A DNA stretch of 64,000 nt, taken from assembly GCF_047731265.1 (NCBI RefSeq), contig NZ_CP159835.1, forward strand, positions 992,001-1,056,000, in the 5' to 3' direction. This stretch comes from Patiriisocius sp047731265 (GTDB lineage: Bacteria; Bacteroidota; Bacteroidia; Flavobacteriales; Flavobacteriaceae). Within the stretch, counting starts at the first letter, position 1, and each line of letters opens with the position of its first letter. Shown one piece after another: positions 26,055 to 35,497 of this stretch. The notes below the pieces were generated by a model that was not told where the DNA came from, searched no databases, and saw nothing but the letters and a program-made list of their open reading frames with translations. Made by a program: the position numbers and the translations under genes.

Positions 26055-28460
26055 CTAAAAAGCATAGGTCGCAGCAACAATTAAATTACACCCAGGTGCT
26101 GCAATTCCAGAAGAATATGTTTGATACCGTTGGTCTGTAATATTTTCTAAGGTTGTATTGAGTTGTATTGCTTTAGTAAGAGCGTACTGAGCACCAAAAT
26201 TTAGGGTATACCAGCGAGGAGAAAATGGATTTCCGTTTGCATCTTTTGCGTATAAAAAGTCATTATTTTGTTGGGTTGGCGCAAGATCTTCAAAATCAAA
26301 CTGGCCGTTAAAGATTGCAAAAGCATCCAATTTCATTTTCCCTGTTTTGTAGATAAGATGTCCATTCCCAAATTGCGGTGCAGCGTGTCTTATAGGAACT
26401 TTAGCCCCATCCTCCTCGAGGGTAAAACCATCAGTAATATTATAAGCTCCTGTAAATTGAAGCGACTTACAGAAATTAATCTCTAAACTAGCTTCAAAAC
26501 CATATACTTCCGCTTTACCTCCATTTTGGACGGCTTGTACATTACTTAATTCTCCTTGATACTCTAATTCGGTTTCACCGTTTAAACTAAAATCCCTTCG
26601 TACCAAGGCATCCTCTAAAATCGTATAGAATGTTCCCAAATCAACTTTAAACACATTCTCAAAATTTAGAGTCACCCCTATTTCACCATTGTAGGCATAT
26701 TCAGGTTTTAAATCTGGATTAGGCACTACCACGCTTCCTGGCTCACTATCAAATACTTTTCCTACATCATCAATATTGGGCGCTCTAAAAGCAGTCCCAA
26801 AATTTATTCGCCATCCTAATATTTTATTTGGGTTAAATGCAAATCCTGTAGTCCCTGTAACCGCGTCAGCATCAATATTTGCTTCCGTAAAAGGCAGGTC
26901 ATATAAAGACTCATCAAAAACAGCATCCACAAGAACACGATTGTATCTCACGCCTCCTTGAAAAGAAAGTTTATCGGTAATTTTAAAATTAGTACTCAAA
27001 TAGGCAGCGATCGATTGCCAGGTAGCTCCATCAGGATATCGTGAAACATCTCTGGTGGAATTTCCACTAGTAATATCTGTTTTTGCCCCTACCGAGTTTA
27101 CTTTGTTGTATACATATTCTAACCCATAATTAAATTTTGTTTTATCCCAGTCCTTCTCAAAATCCCAAGCCGCAGTGTAGGCATTTACTTTTTCCTCAGT
27201 TTGAAATAGAATCGCATCTCCAAAATCTCTATTGTTACGGCTTTCTTTAAAACGTTGGAAAGAAATAGTAGCGACACTCTCATCGTAAAAACTATTATTA
27301 TAAGCGGTGTTTCTTGCTTGTATGTTTCCAGAAATCCATTCTTGAGGGCCGTAATACCATGCTGCAAAGCGCAATTCATTATCTGTCTCTCTAATTAATC
27401 TGTCGTATCTAGGAAGGTCACTTGTTGTTGTATAGAACAATCCTAAATCAAAATTCCATTGATCGTTAGCACGGTAGCGTACTTTCTGCATCAAATTTAT
27501 TTGATTATATCCCGTCGCTACCTGGACTTTGGGATTGTCGTTTTGAACGACAGCGTCAACACCATTTATAGTTTGAACGTATTCATTTCTCAAATAATCA
27601 TCGGGACCATTACTACCCATTCTCAAATCATCAAAATCGCTATAGGTAACACTGGTTAGAAAAGCCCACTCTTTTGATCCAATATTAAAATCTACATGTC
27701 CTGTTTTTTCATTGTTTGCAGTAGCAAAACGAGCTGTTGCATTTCCTGAAAATGACATTCCATCTTCAAAAGAAAATTTTGGCTTTTTTGTGTAAAAATT
27801 CATAACCCCTCCTACGGCATCACTGCCATAAACCACAGATCCAGGACCTAGAATCACCTCTACACGTTCAACGGCAAATGGATCTATGGAGATTATATTC
27901 TGTACATTCCCACCTCTAAATATTGCGGTATTGAATCGTACTCCGTCTACAGCAATCAAAAGTCTATTTGTTGAAAACCCTCTAATTAGTGGGCTCCCGC
28001 CCCCTAACTGGCTTTTTTGCACGTATACTGAACCACTTTGCTGTAATAAATCTGCCGCAGTTTGTGGATTTCCAAAAAGCACATCTTCGCTAGTAATAGA
28101 GACTATTTGCTGCGGAATGTCTTTTCTTTGCTGCCCAAATTTTGATACTGAAAGAACAATTTCTTCCAAATTACTCGCATCAGAAGAAATAAAAACTTGA
28201 TTTGACGCAGTAATTTCAGACTTTTTTAATTGCAGTGTTTGATGCGAGATGTGTTGAAAGGTTATCACTTCATTCGTGTCAAATACAAAAATGCTTACAT
28301 ATCCATCAAAATCTGTAACTCCGCTTTTACTTTTATTACTATTAAAAATAGCAACTCCAGGTATTGGAGTATTGTCTTCTTGACTTAAAACCTGAATTTT
28401 TTGAGAAAATGAAATCGCCGAGAAAAGAGTAAAGGCTAGTATAAGTAAAAGTTGTTTCAT
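26055..28460 (-). CDS. TonB-dependent outer-membrane receptor
   Basis: 801 residues: signal peptide ('MKQLLLILAFTLFSAISFSQ'), a carboxypeptidase-like regulatory domain (about 22-95, 'TPIPGVAIFNSNKS'), a plug domain ('QRKDIPQQIVSITSEDVLF', 'GGGSPLIRGFSTNRLLIAVD'), and a beta-barrel with 'YAYNGEIGVTLNFENVFKVD' and a terminal Phe in 'LIVAATYAF'. It imports a ligand across the outer membrane using TonB energy. The substrate is not evident and no SusD partner is adjacent. Its start overlaps the recO stop by one base. Confidence 0.93.
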   Translation of the reverse strand: MKQLLLILAFTLFSAISFSQKIQVLSQEDNTPIPGVAIFNSNKSKSGVTDFDGYVSIFVFDTNEVITFQHISHQTLQLKKSEITASNQVFISSDASNLEEIVLSVSKFGQQRKDIPQQIVSITSEDVLFGNPQTAADLLQQSGSVYVQKSQLGGGSPLIRGFSTNRLLIAVDGVRFNTAIFRGGNVQNIISIDPFAVERVEVILGPGSVVYGSDAVGGVMNFYTKKPKFSFEDGMSFSGNATARFATANNEKTGHVDFNIGSKEWAFLTSVTYSDFDDLRMGSNGPDDYLRNEYVQTINGVDAVVQNDNPKVQVATGYNQINLMQKVRYRANDQWNFDLGLFYTTTSDLPRYDRLIRETDNELRFAAWYYGPQEWISGNIQARNTAYNNSFYDESVATISFQRFKESRNNRDFGDAILFQTEEKVNAYTAAWDFEKDWDKTKFNYGLEYVYNKVNSVGAKTDITSGNSTRDVSRYPDGATWQSIAAYLSTNFKITDKLSFQGGVRYNRVLVDAVFDESLYDLPFTEANIDADAVTGTTGFAFNPNKILGWRINFGTAFRAPNIDDVGKVFDSEPGSVVVPNPDLKPEYAYNGEIGVTLNFENVFKVDLGTFYTILEDALVRRDFSLNGETELEYQGELSNVQAVQNGGKAEVYGFEASLEINFCKSLQFTGAYNITDGFTLEEDGAKVPIRHAAPQFGNGHLIYKTGKMKLDAFAIFNGQFDFEDLAPTQQNNDFLYAKDANGNPFSPRWYTLNFGAQYALTKAIQLNTTLENITDQRYQTYSSGIAAPGCNLIVAATYAF

Positions 28461-29179
28461 TAATTAAAAAGTTGGTTTAAAACCAAAAGTGACTTGGGTT
28501 TTTTAAAACCCTGCAAATGTAAATGATAATAATCCAGCACCAAATTTAACACCCGCGATCTTTCAGATTTTGTTAATTTTAAATCGTTGAGTGAATCAAA
28601 ATTTATGCCGAAGAACCTCTTAAAGTTTTTGACATGGGCACCTGTTTCACAATAATCAATGGGATCAGATTCTTGAAAAACACCTTCAGCCTTATTAAAG
28701 TACTGGAAATGAGCGTTACTAGGATCAGGATAACAGCCTAAAAACTGGGTTAGTTTTAATAAAAACAAAATATGAAAATTGGGTTCTGTTTCATTTGTGT
28801 CCAACCATTGAAAAGAACTTTCTAAAAATTGAAAAAGATGTTCATTAGATTCTTCTTCTTGAATGGTGTTTTTTAATATTTCAGCTAAAAAAAGAACTAT
28901 TGATGATTTTAATATTTGGGTATGTAACGAATCATAAGGATAACTCACTTTTGCTTCCCGAATACTTTCTAGGGTACCTTTATTTTTATGGTTAGCAACA
29001 ATCTCAAGTTGCATTAAAGGTTGAAAGTAAGATGTTTTAAGTTTTCCTTTCTTCGATTTTAAAATTCCGCGGAGTAAATAGGTTTTTAAACCATCTGTTA
29101 AGGTAAAGCAAGTCGCTATTAAATCTGCTTCTCCATATTTAATGGAAGAAAAGACAATGGCTCTTGTTGTTGTTATCAT
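28460..29179 (-). CDS. recO: DNA repair protein RecO
   Basis: A 239-residue recombination mediator that with RecR helps load RecA on SSB-coated DNA. The N-terminal OB fold is visible ('TTRAIVFSSIKYGEADLIAT', 'YLLRGILKSKKGK'), and the alpha-helical C-terminal part contains 'HILFLLKLTQFLGCYPDPSN'. The zinc cysteines of some RecO proteins are not evident. It overlaps both neighbours by one base, so porZ, recO and the receptor form one tight unit. Confidence 0.93.
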   Translation of the reverse strand: MITTTRAIVFSSIKYGEADLIATCFTLTDGLKTYLLRGILKSKKGKLKTSYFQPLMQLEIVANHKNKGTLESIREAKVSYPYDSLHTQILKSSIVLFLAEILKNTIQEEESNEHLFQFLESSFQWLDTNETEPNFHILFLLKLTQFLGCYPDPSNAHFQYFNKAEGVFQESDPIDYCETGAHVKNFKRFFGINFDSLNDLKLTKSERSRVLNLVLDYYHLHLQGFKKPKSLLVLNQLFN

Positions 29180-31488
29180 TACCTAATGACCATTATTTTC
29201 TTAATCTTGGTTTCTAGTGCGTCTTCTGAAGTTATAAGCACAAAATAAACTCCAGATGCGACTCTATACCTTCCAAATACAGTGGTATCCCATTGTACGC
29301 TTCCTCCTTCACTAGTTTGTTGAAAGACTAAATTTCCTTCTAGGTCTGTGATTTTTACATTTGCGTTTGCCGTAAGCCCGTCTATAGTCACGTTTCCTTC
29401 AAATTGAGGGCGGACTGGATTTGGAAATACAAATACTTCTTCTAAAGTATCTCGGGGTGCAGTGGCATTTCCGTTAAAAGAGACAAGGCCATTTACAGTC
29501 GCAAAATAAACTTCTCCAGTAAATGGATCAATCGCAATATCCTGAATGCTATTTGACGGTAATGGCGAATTGTCTTTCGTAAACCTAAGCAATGTTTCTT
29601 GACCGTTTGCCGATATATAAAACACCCCAGATGTTGCTGTGGCTATCCATTTGTTGTTAGACCCGTCTACTTCAATATCAGTTATGGGTTGTTCAAAAAG
29701 CAATTCTTGGCCTACTCCTTCACCATCTAAGAATATGATAGATTGAGCCTCTGGAGCTTGTCCATCACTAAAAAAACTTCCAGGACTAAACAGTACTCTT
29801 AGTCCACGCAAAGTTCCTATCCATAATCTATTTTGACTGTCAAATGCAAGTGCTCTAATATCTGTAGACGGCAGACCTCCCTGCCCATCGCCTTCACCAA
29901 TAACGTTAAACTGACCATTGTTTGGATTGTACCCGGCGAGCCCAGTTTCAACTGGACTGAAGAAAACAAAACCTTCGCGACTTACAGCAACTTCACTATG
30001 CGCAAGTTCTTCTCTTCCTCCTGAAACACTAGTAACATCAATCGTTTGTATCTGCCCGTTTGGAGCCAATTTAATCAATGCATCATCTGTTAAAGACTGT
30101 ACTGCCCAGAGATTTCCTTGGCGGTCAAAGTCTGAACCATAAATACGTACTCCAGCAAAGTTGTTGTTAAAAATAGGGTTTTCCAGAATAGAATTGTTCT
30201 CGTTAAAAAGTGTTGTAGGAACTTGGTCTTCAACTTTCAATATTCCATCAAAAAATGAGGAAAAATAGACGGTATCTGGATTTGCTTGGTCTATAGTAAC
30301 ATTAACCAAGTCTGATACTCGATCCACTCCTAAGGAACTAGTTATTTCATCGTGAGGGATATTAAGCCAGGCATTATCTTTTAAATTACTAATTCCTCTC
30401 CTGTCAAGTGCTTGGGGGTTAAAAAAAACATCTATTTCTCCATAACTAACCCAAAGTGAACCTGCAGACGCATCTAATGAAAATGATTTATTTAATAGCG
30501 GGCCGTCTGGTAAGACCTGAGTGGCTTGGGTTGTTCCAAAAGGAACTTGCAACAACCCATTTAGAGTCGTACCCATATAAAAAACATCGTTAAAGCTATA
30601 ACCGCTTTGTAAAACATAATCATACTCCGGCAAACTAGTTACCGCAGCTCTTAAAAGAAATCCTTGTTCATAAGATCTTATAGCATTTGTAGTAGTAACG
30701 GTTAAAAGCCCATTATTTACTCCAAAACCAACAATGTTAGCCGCATAATTTTCTAGAGGTTCAAAAACATTCCCTGCGTTAATACGAAATATTGAATTGT
30801 CGCTTCGTGCCGTTAGGACTCTAGTTCCTAAAAGTTGTATTCCTATATAATTACCTCCAGTAAGGGTCTCCCATTCCTGAAAATCTATTATGTCTTCATT
30901 GTCTAAAATTGCCCTTCGTATCCCACCTTCTGAAGAAGACGCATAGATATAAGGATCGGCAATGGTTGTTTGTGTAATGTCTATTTGTGATCCTCCATCT
31001 CCTATAAAATAAGAATCTCCAAACTCCAATCTTTCAAGATCATATACCGAAACACCGAATTGAGCCGAAATATACACCTTACCTTCGTGTTCGGTAAAAT
31101 GGTTTATTTTCTTTTTGTTAGGTGGAATTGTTTGTTTGTTTAGGATATCAACAACTATTAAAACGTCATTTTCCTGACCAATATTCACTACTTCTATAAG
31201 CCCGTTTTCATACCCTATGAGTAACAGATCTGTTGGTTCACTATAATAAATCGAAGAAATACTTTCACCTGAAAGACCTTGCACGCTCGAGATGGTAACA
31301 ATTTCTTGAGTTGAAAGATCGTATATGAAAATCGCATTTTCTGCGGCAACAAATAAACGATCATTTCCTTGAGAAATATCTTGAATGGAAACATATGAAA
31401 AATGATCTGTCCACAATGCATCAAAATTTTGCGCTTGCAAACTAACTGTGAAAAGGCAACTAAAAAAAATAAGTAAAATGCGCTGCAT
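29179..31488 (-). CDS. porZ: T9SS protein PorZ-like, double propeller with CTD
   Basis: 769 residues: signal peptide ('MQRILLIFFSCLFTVSLQAQ'), then propeller blades ('ISQGNDRLFVAAENAIFIYD', 'FDSQNRLWIGTLRGLRVLFS'), and a C-terminal T9SS-type domain ('VFVFPNPVRPQFEGNVTID' to 'TKIKKIMVIR'). Length, architecture and position beside recO match PorZ. That protein belongs to the cell-surface attachment complex which, in Porphyromonas, delivers anionic LPS to T9SS cargo. The assignment is by architecture and context, not by similarity search. It is the one T9SS machinery gene in a window with at least three cargo-type genes. Confidence 0.8.
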   Translation of the reverse strand: MQRILLIFFSCLFTVSLQAQNFDALWTDHFSYVSIQDISQGNDRLFVAAENAIFIYDLSTQEIVTISSVQGLSGESISSIYYSEPTDLLLIGYENGLIEVVNIGQENDVLIVVDILNKQTIPPNKKKINHFTEHEGKVYISAQFGVSVYDLERLEFGDSYFIGDGGSQIDITQTTIADPYIYASSSEGGIRRAILDNEDIIDFQEWETLTGGNYIGIQLLGTRVLTARSDNSIFRINAGNVFEPLENYAANIVGFGVNNGLLTVTTTNAIRSYEQGFLLRAAVTSLPEYDYVLQSGYSFNDVFYMGTTLNGLLQVPFGTTQATQVLPDGPLLNKSFSLDASAGSLWVSYGEIDVFFNPQALDRRGISNLKDNAWLNIPHDEITSSLGVDRVSDLVNVTIDQANPDTVYFSSFFDGILKVEDQVPTTLFNENNSILENPIFNNNFAGVRIYGSDFDRQGNLWAVQSLTDDALIKLAPNGQIQTIDVTSVSGGREELAHSEVAVSREGFVFFSPVETGLAGYNPNNGQFNVIGEGDGQGGLPSTDIRALAFDSQNRLWIGTLRGLRVLFSPGSFFSDGQAPEAQSIIFLDGEGVGQELLFEQPITDIEVDGSNNKWIATATSGVFYISANGQETLLRFTKDNSPLPSNSIQDIAIDPFTGEVYFATVNGLVSFNGNATAPRDTLEEVFVFPNPVRPQFEGNVTIDGLTANANVKITDLEGNLVFQQTSEGGSVQWDTTVFGRYRVASGVYFVLITSEDALETKIKKIMVIR

Positions 31489-31554
31489 GCTATTAAATAT
31501 AGATATTACTTCTTTATAACTTGATGAATTCTTAAATATTGCTGTTATTTTAAC

Positions 31555-31586
31555 AAAAAGGTTGCCTCTAATAGGGCAACCTTTTT
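31555..31586. terminator. gdhA: gdhA terminator
   Basis: AAAAAGGTTGCC (31555-31566) pairs with GGCAACCTTTTT (31575-31586) around an eight-base loop. It lies 22 bp past the gdhA stop and has T runs in both directions. Confidence 0.85.
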
Positions 31587-31608
31587 TCCTTGTAACTATA
31601 AAATTAAA

Positions 31609-32952
31609 TTATACTACACCCTGAGCAAGCATAGCATCTGCTACCTTTACAAAACCGGCAACATTTGCGCCTTTTACATAATCTACATAACCATCTCCTT
31701 CTTTACCGTATTTTACGCAAGCGGCGTGTATATCATTCATAATCGCATGTAATTTTTCATCCACTTTTTCTGCTGGCCAGCTTAAACGCAATGAATTTTG
31801 AGACATCTCTAATCCTGAAGTTGCAACCCCTCCTGCATTTGAAGCCTTTCCAGGTGCGAATAAGATTTTTGCCTTGGTAAAGACTTCAATAGCATCTGGT
31901 GTAGATGGCATATTAGCACCTTCACTCACACACATACATCCATTATCAACAAGTGTTTTTGCTTCTGAAGCATCTAATTCATTTTGAGTTGCACAAGGCA
32001 AAGCAATATCACAAAAGGTGCTCCAAGGTTTTTCCCCAGCGGTATATTTTGCGTTTGGATATTGAGCTACATATTCGCTAACTCTACCTCTTTTAACATT
32101 TTTAAGCTCCATTATAAAGGCTAACTTTTCTTTATTAAGACCTTCCGCATCATAAATAAAGCCTCCAGAATCTGACATTGTTACTACCTTACCTCCAAAT
32201 TCCATTGCTTTTTCTGCAGCATATTGCGCTACATTTCCTGAACCAGAGATAACAACTGTTTTACCTTTAAAAGTTTCCCCTTTGGTTGCTAGCATGTTTT
32301 TAGCAAAATAAACATTGCCATATCCAGTTGCTTCTGGTCTAATTAAAGAGCCTCCGTAAGACCTTCCTTTTCCAGTAAGCACTCCAGTAAATTCATTTTT
32401 AAGTCTTTTATATTGACCAAACATATATCCTATCTCACGACCTCCAACACCAATATCTCCGGCAGGAACGTCAGTATCTGGGCCAATATGGCGAGAAAGT
32501 TCTGTCATAAAACTTTGACAAAAACGCATTACCTCAGCATCACTTTTCCCTTTAGGGTTAAAATCACTACCCCCTTTTCCTCCTCCCATAGGAAGTGTGG
32601 TAAGACTATTTTTAAATACTTGTTCAAATCCTAAAAATTTTAGGATAGAAAGATTTACTGAAGGATGAAAACGAAGTCCACCTTTATAGGGACCTATTGC
32701 AGAATTAAATTCTACGCGATAGCCTCGATTTACATGAATTTCTCCTGAATCATCTGTCCAAGAGACTCTAAACATAATTGTACGCTCAGGTTCAACCATT
32801 CTTTCTAATAGCTTTTTCCCTTGGTAAGTTTCATTCTTTTCTATGAAAGGAATGACTGTTTCGGCAACTTCTGTTACCGCTTGTAAAAATTCTGGTTCAT
32901 TTGGGTTGCTTTTTTCAACACCATCAATAAAATCTTTGATACTTTGTTTCAT
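31609..32952 (-). CDS. gdhA: Glutamate dehydrogenase, hexameric type
   Basis: 447 residues, the size of the hexameric NADP-type enzyme that interconverts 2-oxoglutarate plus ammonia and glutamate. 'VEFNSAIGPYKGGLRFHPSV', 'LPMGGGKGGSDFNPKG' (active-site lysine) and 'DVPAGDIGVGGREIGYM' are the core signatures. 'VVISGSGNVAQYAAEKA' is the dinucleotide-binding loop. A -7 box at 33114-33121 gives a leader of about 155 bases with an inverted repeat, suggesting regulated expression, as expected for nitrogen assimilation. Confidence 0.97.
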   Translation of the reverse strand: MKQSIKDFIDGVEKSNPNEPEFLQAVTEVAETVIPFIEKNETYQGKKLLERMVEPERTIMFRVSWTDDSGEIHVNRGYRVEFNSAIGPYKGGLRFHPSVNLSILKFLGFEQVFKNSLTTLPMGGGKGGSDFNPKGKSDAEVMRFCQSFMTELSRHIGPDTDVPAGDIGVGGREIGYMFGQYKRLKNEFTGVLTGKGRSYGGSLIRPEATGYGNVYFAKNMLATKGETFKGKTVVISGSGNVAQYAAEKAMEFGGKVVTMSDSGGFIYDAEGLNKEKLAFIMELKNVKRGRVSEYVAQYPNAKYTAGEKPWSTFCDIALPCATQNELDASEAKTLVDNGCMCVSEGANMPSTPDAIEVFTKAKILFAPGKASNAGGVATSGLEMSQNSLRLSWPAEKVDEKLHAIMNDIHAACVKYGKEGDGYVDYVKGANVAGFVKVADAMLAQGVV

Positions 32953-32985
32953 CTGTGTTTAATATTTGATAAATGTGAAGACGGT

Positions 32986-33033
32986 ATGCCCAAAATATCT
33001 AACTTCAACTGTTCAATATTTTGCGTCGGGCAT
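32986..33033 (-). promoter_or_regulatory. Inverted repeat in the gdhA leader
   Basis: ATGCCCAAAATAT (32986-32998) pairs with ATATTTT (33016-33022) and GGGCAT (33028-33033), with a five-base bulge GCGTC. It lies between the predicted promoter and the start codon of gdhA, so it could be an RNA structure or an operator. Confidence 0.4.
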
Positions 33034-33113
33034 TTCATCGGTATAAAATATTTGATTTTAAGAATGCTAAAATATTAAAATACTTTAGCTTATTCATTAA
33101 CGTTATGGAATGT

Positions 33114-33121
33114 CAAAGATA
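33114..33121 (-). promoter_or_regulatory. -7 box for gdhA
   Basis: The minus strand reads TATCTTTG, an exact TAnnTTTG match, placing transcription start about 155 bases before the gdhA ATG. Confidence 0.5.
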
Positions 33122-33204
33122 ATGTTTATCGCAAAACAATATGTGCGTTTTTTACGTATTAGCCTAAAATGTTAGTATTAATTTCTATGTTAAATATGTT
33201 TTTA

Positions 33205-33212
33205 TATCTTTG
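33205..33212 (+). promoter_or_regulatory. -7 box that fixes the start of the OM protein gene
   Basis: TATCTTTG ends two bases before an ATG at 33215, so that ATG is not expected to be on the transcript. The next in-frame ATG, 33242, begins the signal peptide. Confidence 0.6.
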
Positions 33213-33241
33213 TTATGTCTCAAACTAAACCTATATTACTG

Positions 33242-34042
33242 ATGAATACTAGAGTTTTGTTATTGGTATTGTGCTGTCTTGCTTTCTTTCAACAAGACGC
33301 AAAAGCACAAGGTTTCTCTCATGAAATTGGAGTTATTGCAGGCCCACTTGCATTTTATTCAGATTATGGAGTACGTAGCGATACGGAAACAAACGTGGGT
33401 AACTCTACCATTGGAATTGGTTTTATACACTATCTCAATTTCTCATATCGAGCAGATTGTAATTGCTATACAAGAGACGCCTATTTCAATGATCATTTTA
33501 AATTGAGAAATGAAATCAACTATCACAAAACACAACTTCAGCATTTTGGCCCTTTAGTTGCTGATGACAAAACTAGTTTTTTCTCAGACCAATTGCGCGC
33601 GGTGAGTGGAAGTACCCGTGTAATAGAAATTGGGTCTCAATTAGAATATTTCCCTTTAAGCATTCGAGATTTTGCTGCCATGTCGACAACTTTCGCACCG
33701 TTCATAAGTTTTGGGGTGCACTATGTAAATTTTGACCCTGAATCGTCTTCGACCTTGGGTCCTGATGTGAATGCTCCTCCCGCTGCAAATCAAAAATATA
33801 TTAACGCATACCAACAAGAAGGGGCCTCTACATGGGCTGCCCTTTGGAGTATAGGAGTACGTTACAAATTAAATGCATCTAGCGACTTAATGTTAGATAG
33901 CCGTTGGACCTATTACTTTAATGATTGGGTGGATGGTTTAAATCCTGCCTTAGAACAAAACGGAACGACACCTGTTCCAGAAAATAAGGCCAACGACTGG
34001 ATGTATTGGTTAAATTTAGGGTATATATACTATCTAAACTAA
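33242..34042 (+). CDS. Outer-membrane beta-barrel-like protein
   Basis: 266 residues from ATG 33242, which starts a signal peptide 'MNTRVLLLVLCCLAFFQQDA', then KAQ; the upstream ATG lies within the promoter. The mature part has alternating strands ('HEIGVIAGPLAFYSDYGVRS', 'FAPFISFGVHYVNFD') and ends with an aromatic strand 'WMYWLNLGYIYYLN', as in outer-membrane barrels. 'ADCNCYTRDAYFNDHFKLRN' recalls a conserved flavobacterial family annotated, as I remember it, THC0290_0291. Function unknown. Confidence 0.75.
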   Translation: MNTRVLLLVLCCLAFFQQDAKAQGFSHEIGVIAGPLAFYSDYGVRSDTETNVGNSTIGIGFIHYLNFSYRADCNCYTRDAYFNDHFKLRNEINYHKTQLQHFGPLVADDKTSFFSDQLRAVSGSTRVIEIGSQLEYFPLSIRDFAAMSTTFAPFISFGVHYVNFDPESSSTLGPDVNAPPAANQKYINAYQQEGASTWAALWSIGVRYKLNASSDLMLDSRWTYYFNDWVDGLNPALEQNGTTPVPENKANDWMYWLNLGYIYYLN

Positions 34043-34081
34043 GCCTATAATTACCCTGGGAGTTAACTGCCATATAACTAT

Positions 34082-34123
34082 AAAACTGCGGAAACTTACT
34101 AATAAAGTTTCCGCAGTTTTTTT
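34082..34123. terminator. Strong bidirectional terminator
   Basis: AAAACTGCGGAAACTT (34082-34097) pairs perfectly with AAGTTTCCGCAGTTTT (34105-34120) around a seven-base loop, with more T following. It separates the convergent OM protein gene and the PLP enzyme gene. Confidence 0.9.
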
Positions 34124-34158
34124 ATGAATTGTGTTTCTAATTAATACAAAAGCAAGAA

Positions 34159-35307
34159 CTAACATTGTTGTATCGCTTGCTCTAGATCCAAAATTAAATC
34201 GGCTACATCTTCGACGCCCACCGATAATCTAATCAACGAATCTACCACGCCTGTTTTCTCGCGTTCTTCTTTAGGAATACTTGCGTGCGTCATGGAAGCC
34301 GGGTGTCCCGCAAGACTTTCCACGCCTCCTAAACTTTCAGCAAGGGTAAAGACTTTTAAGTTTTCTATTATTTTAATTGCTTCATTATAATCATTTCCCC
34401 TCGTTACGAAGGATATCATTCCTCCAAAATCACTCATCTGCGATTTCGCAATTTCATGGTTTGGGTGGTCTTCAAAACCTGGCCAATATACTTTTTCAAT
34501 CTTTGGGTGGTTTTTTAAATAGTGCGCTATTGCTTTTCCGTTTTCGCAATGACGTTGCACTCTTAAATGGAGTGTTTTAATTCCGCGTAACACTAAAAAA
34601 CTGTCTTGTGGTCCAGAAATAGCCCCACTTGCATTTTGTATAAAATAAAGCTTATCTGCGAGTTCTTTATCCTTTACCGCGATTGCTCCCAAAACTACAT
34701 CGCTGTGTCCTCCCAGATATTTTGTTGCAGAATGCATTACAATATCTGCCCCTAAGTCCAATGGCTGTTGTAAATAAGGAGTAGCAAATGTGTTGTCTAC
34801 AGCTAGCAACACGCCGTGCTTTTTAGCAATGGCACTACAGGCCTTAATATCTATAATATTCATCATTGGGTTTGTAGGAGTTTCTATCCAAATCAACTTT
34901 GTATTATCACACACAAAATTTTCAATATTGGAAGCATTTTCCATTCCAATAAAATGAAATATAATCCCAAAATTCTCAAAAACCTTAGTGAACAAACGGA
35001 AGCTCCCACCGTACAAATCATTTGTCGAAATCACCTCGTCACCAGGTTTTAACAACTTCATAACCGCATCTATAGCCGCCAAACCACTGCCAAACGCCAA
35101 ACCAAATTTACCGTTTTCAATACTCGCTACACTTCTTTCTAAAGCAGCTCTTGTTGGATTTCCGCTTCGCGAATACTCAAAGCCTTTGTGACTTCCAGGG
35201 GTTGATTGTGAGTAGGTGGTTGTTTGATAAATAGGTGGCATTACGCTTCCATACGCTGGGTCTATATCTTGCTGGCCTCCGTGAATTGTTTTTGTGTTAA
35301 ATTTCAT
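34159..35307 (-). CDS. Cystathionine gamma-synthase/lyase family enzyme
   Basis: 382 residues of the Cys/Met-metabolism PLP family. 'YSRSGNPTRAALE' binds phosphate, 'GLAFGSGLAAIDAVM' and 'VDNTFATPYLQQPLDLGAD' are core motifs, and the PLP lysine is Lys196 in 'HSATKYLGGHSD'. The C-terminal 'AESLGGVESLAGHPASMTH' is typical. Gamma-synthase (methionine synthesis) and gamma-lyase (cysteine formation) cannot be told apart safely by eye. No sulfur-pathway gene is adjacent. A short dispersed repeat precedes the ATG. Confidence 0.88.
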   Translation of the reverse strand: MKFNTKTIHGGQQDIDPAYGSVMPPIYQTTTYSQSTPGSHKGFEYSRSGNPTRAALERSVASIENGKFGLAFGSGLAAIDAVMKLLKPGDEVISTNDLYGGSFRLFTKVFENFGIIFHFIGMENASNIENFVCDNTKLIWIETPTNPMMNIIDIKACSAIAKKHGVLLAVDNTFATPYLQQPLDLGADIVMHSATKYLGGHSDVVLGAIAVKDKELADKLYFIQNASGAISGPQDSFLVLRGIKTLHLRVQRHCENGKAIAHYLKNHPKIEKVYWPGFEDHPNHEIAKSQMSDFGGMISFVTRGNDYNEAIKIIENLKVFTLAESLGGVESLAGHPASMTHASIPKEEREKTGVVDSLIRLSVGVEDVADLILDLEQAIQQC

Positions 35308-35308
35308 A

Positions 35309-35332
35309 TTTCAAGTCCGCTCAATATGCGGT
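35309..35332 (-). repeat. Short dispersed repeat before the PLP enzyme gene
   Basis: TTTCAAGTCCGCTCAATATG, then CGGTG, is a diverged copy of the sequence at 823-846. It sits in the same place, directly upstream of a minus-strand start codon, and both are followed by TTTAA/TTAAATT. Confidence 0.4.
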
Positions 35333-35374
35333 GTTTTTTAATTAAATTCTATTGCTTATTAGGGTACCTAGGAC

Positions 35375-35382
35375 CAAAAATA
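35375..35382 (-). promoter_or_regulatory. Possible -7 box for the PLP enzyme gene
   Basis: The minus strand reads TATTTTTG, about 68 bases before the start codon at 35307. No -33 element is visible. Confidence 0.35.
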
Positions 35383-35485
35383 GCATTGTGGCATATGAGA
35401 AAAAAGCGACCGCTTTTGTTAATTTGTACCTTTTAAAAATCCTGTTTAAAAATACGTGTTTCCTTTTCCAATCAAAAAACTCTCG

Positions 35486-35493
35486 TAATTTTG
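35486..35493 (+). promoter_or_regulatory. -7 box almost touching a start codon
   Basis: TAATTTTG ends 4 bases before the ATG at 35498, predicting a leaderless or nearly leaderless transcript for the lipoprotein gene. The lipoprotein signal starts exactly at that ATG. Confidence 0.5.
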
Positions 35494-35497
35494 TGCT

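Noticed and set aside
28585..28625. TGCCGAAGAACCT as another hairpin-repeat end
   Set aside because: It is inside recO coding sequence with no matching CTGAG half or stem, so it is a chance match.
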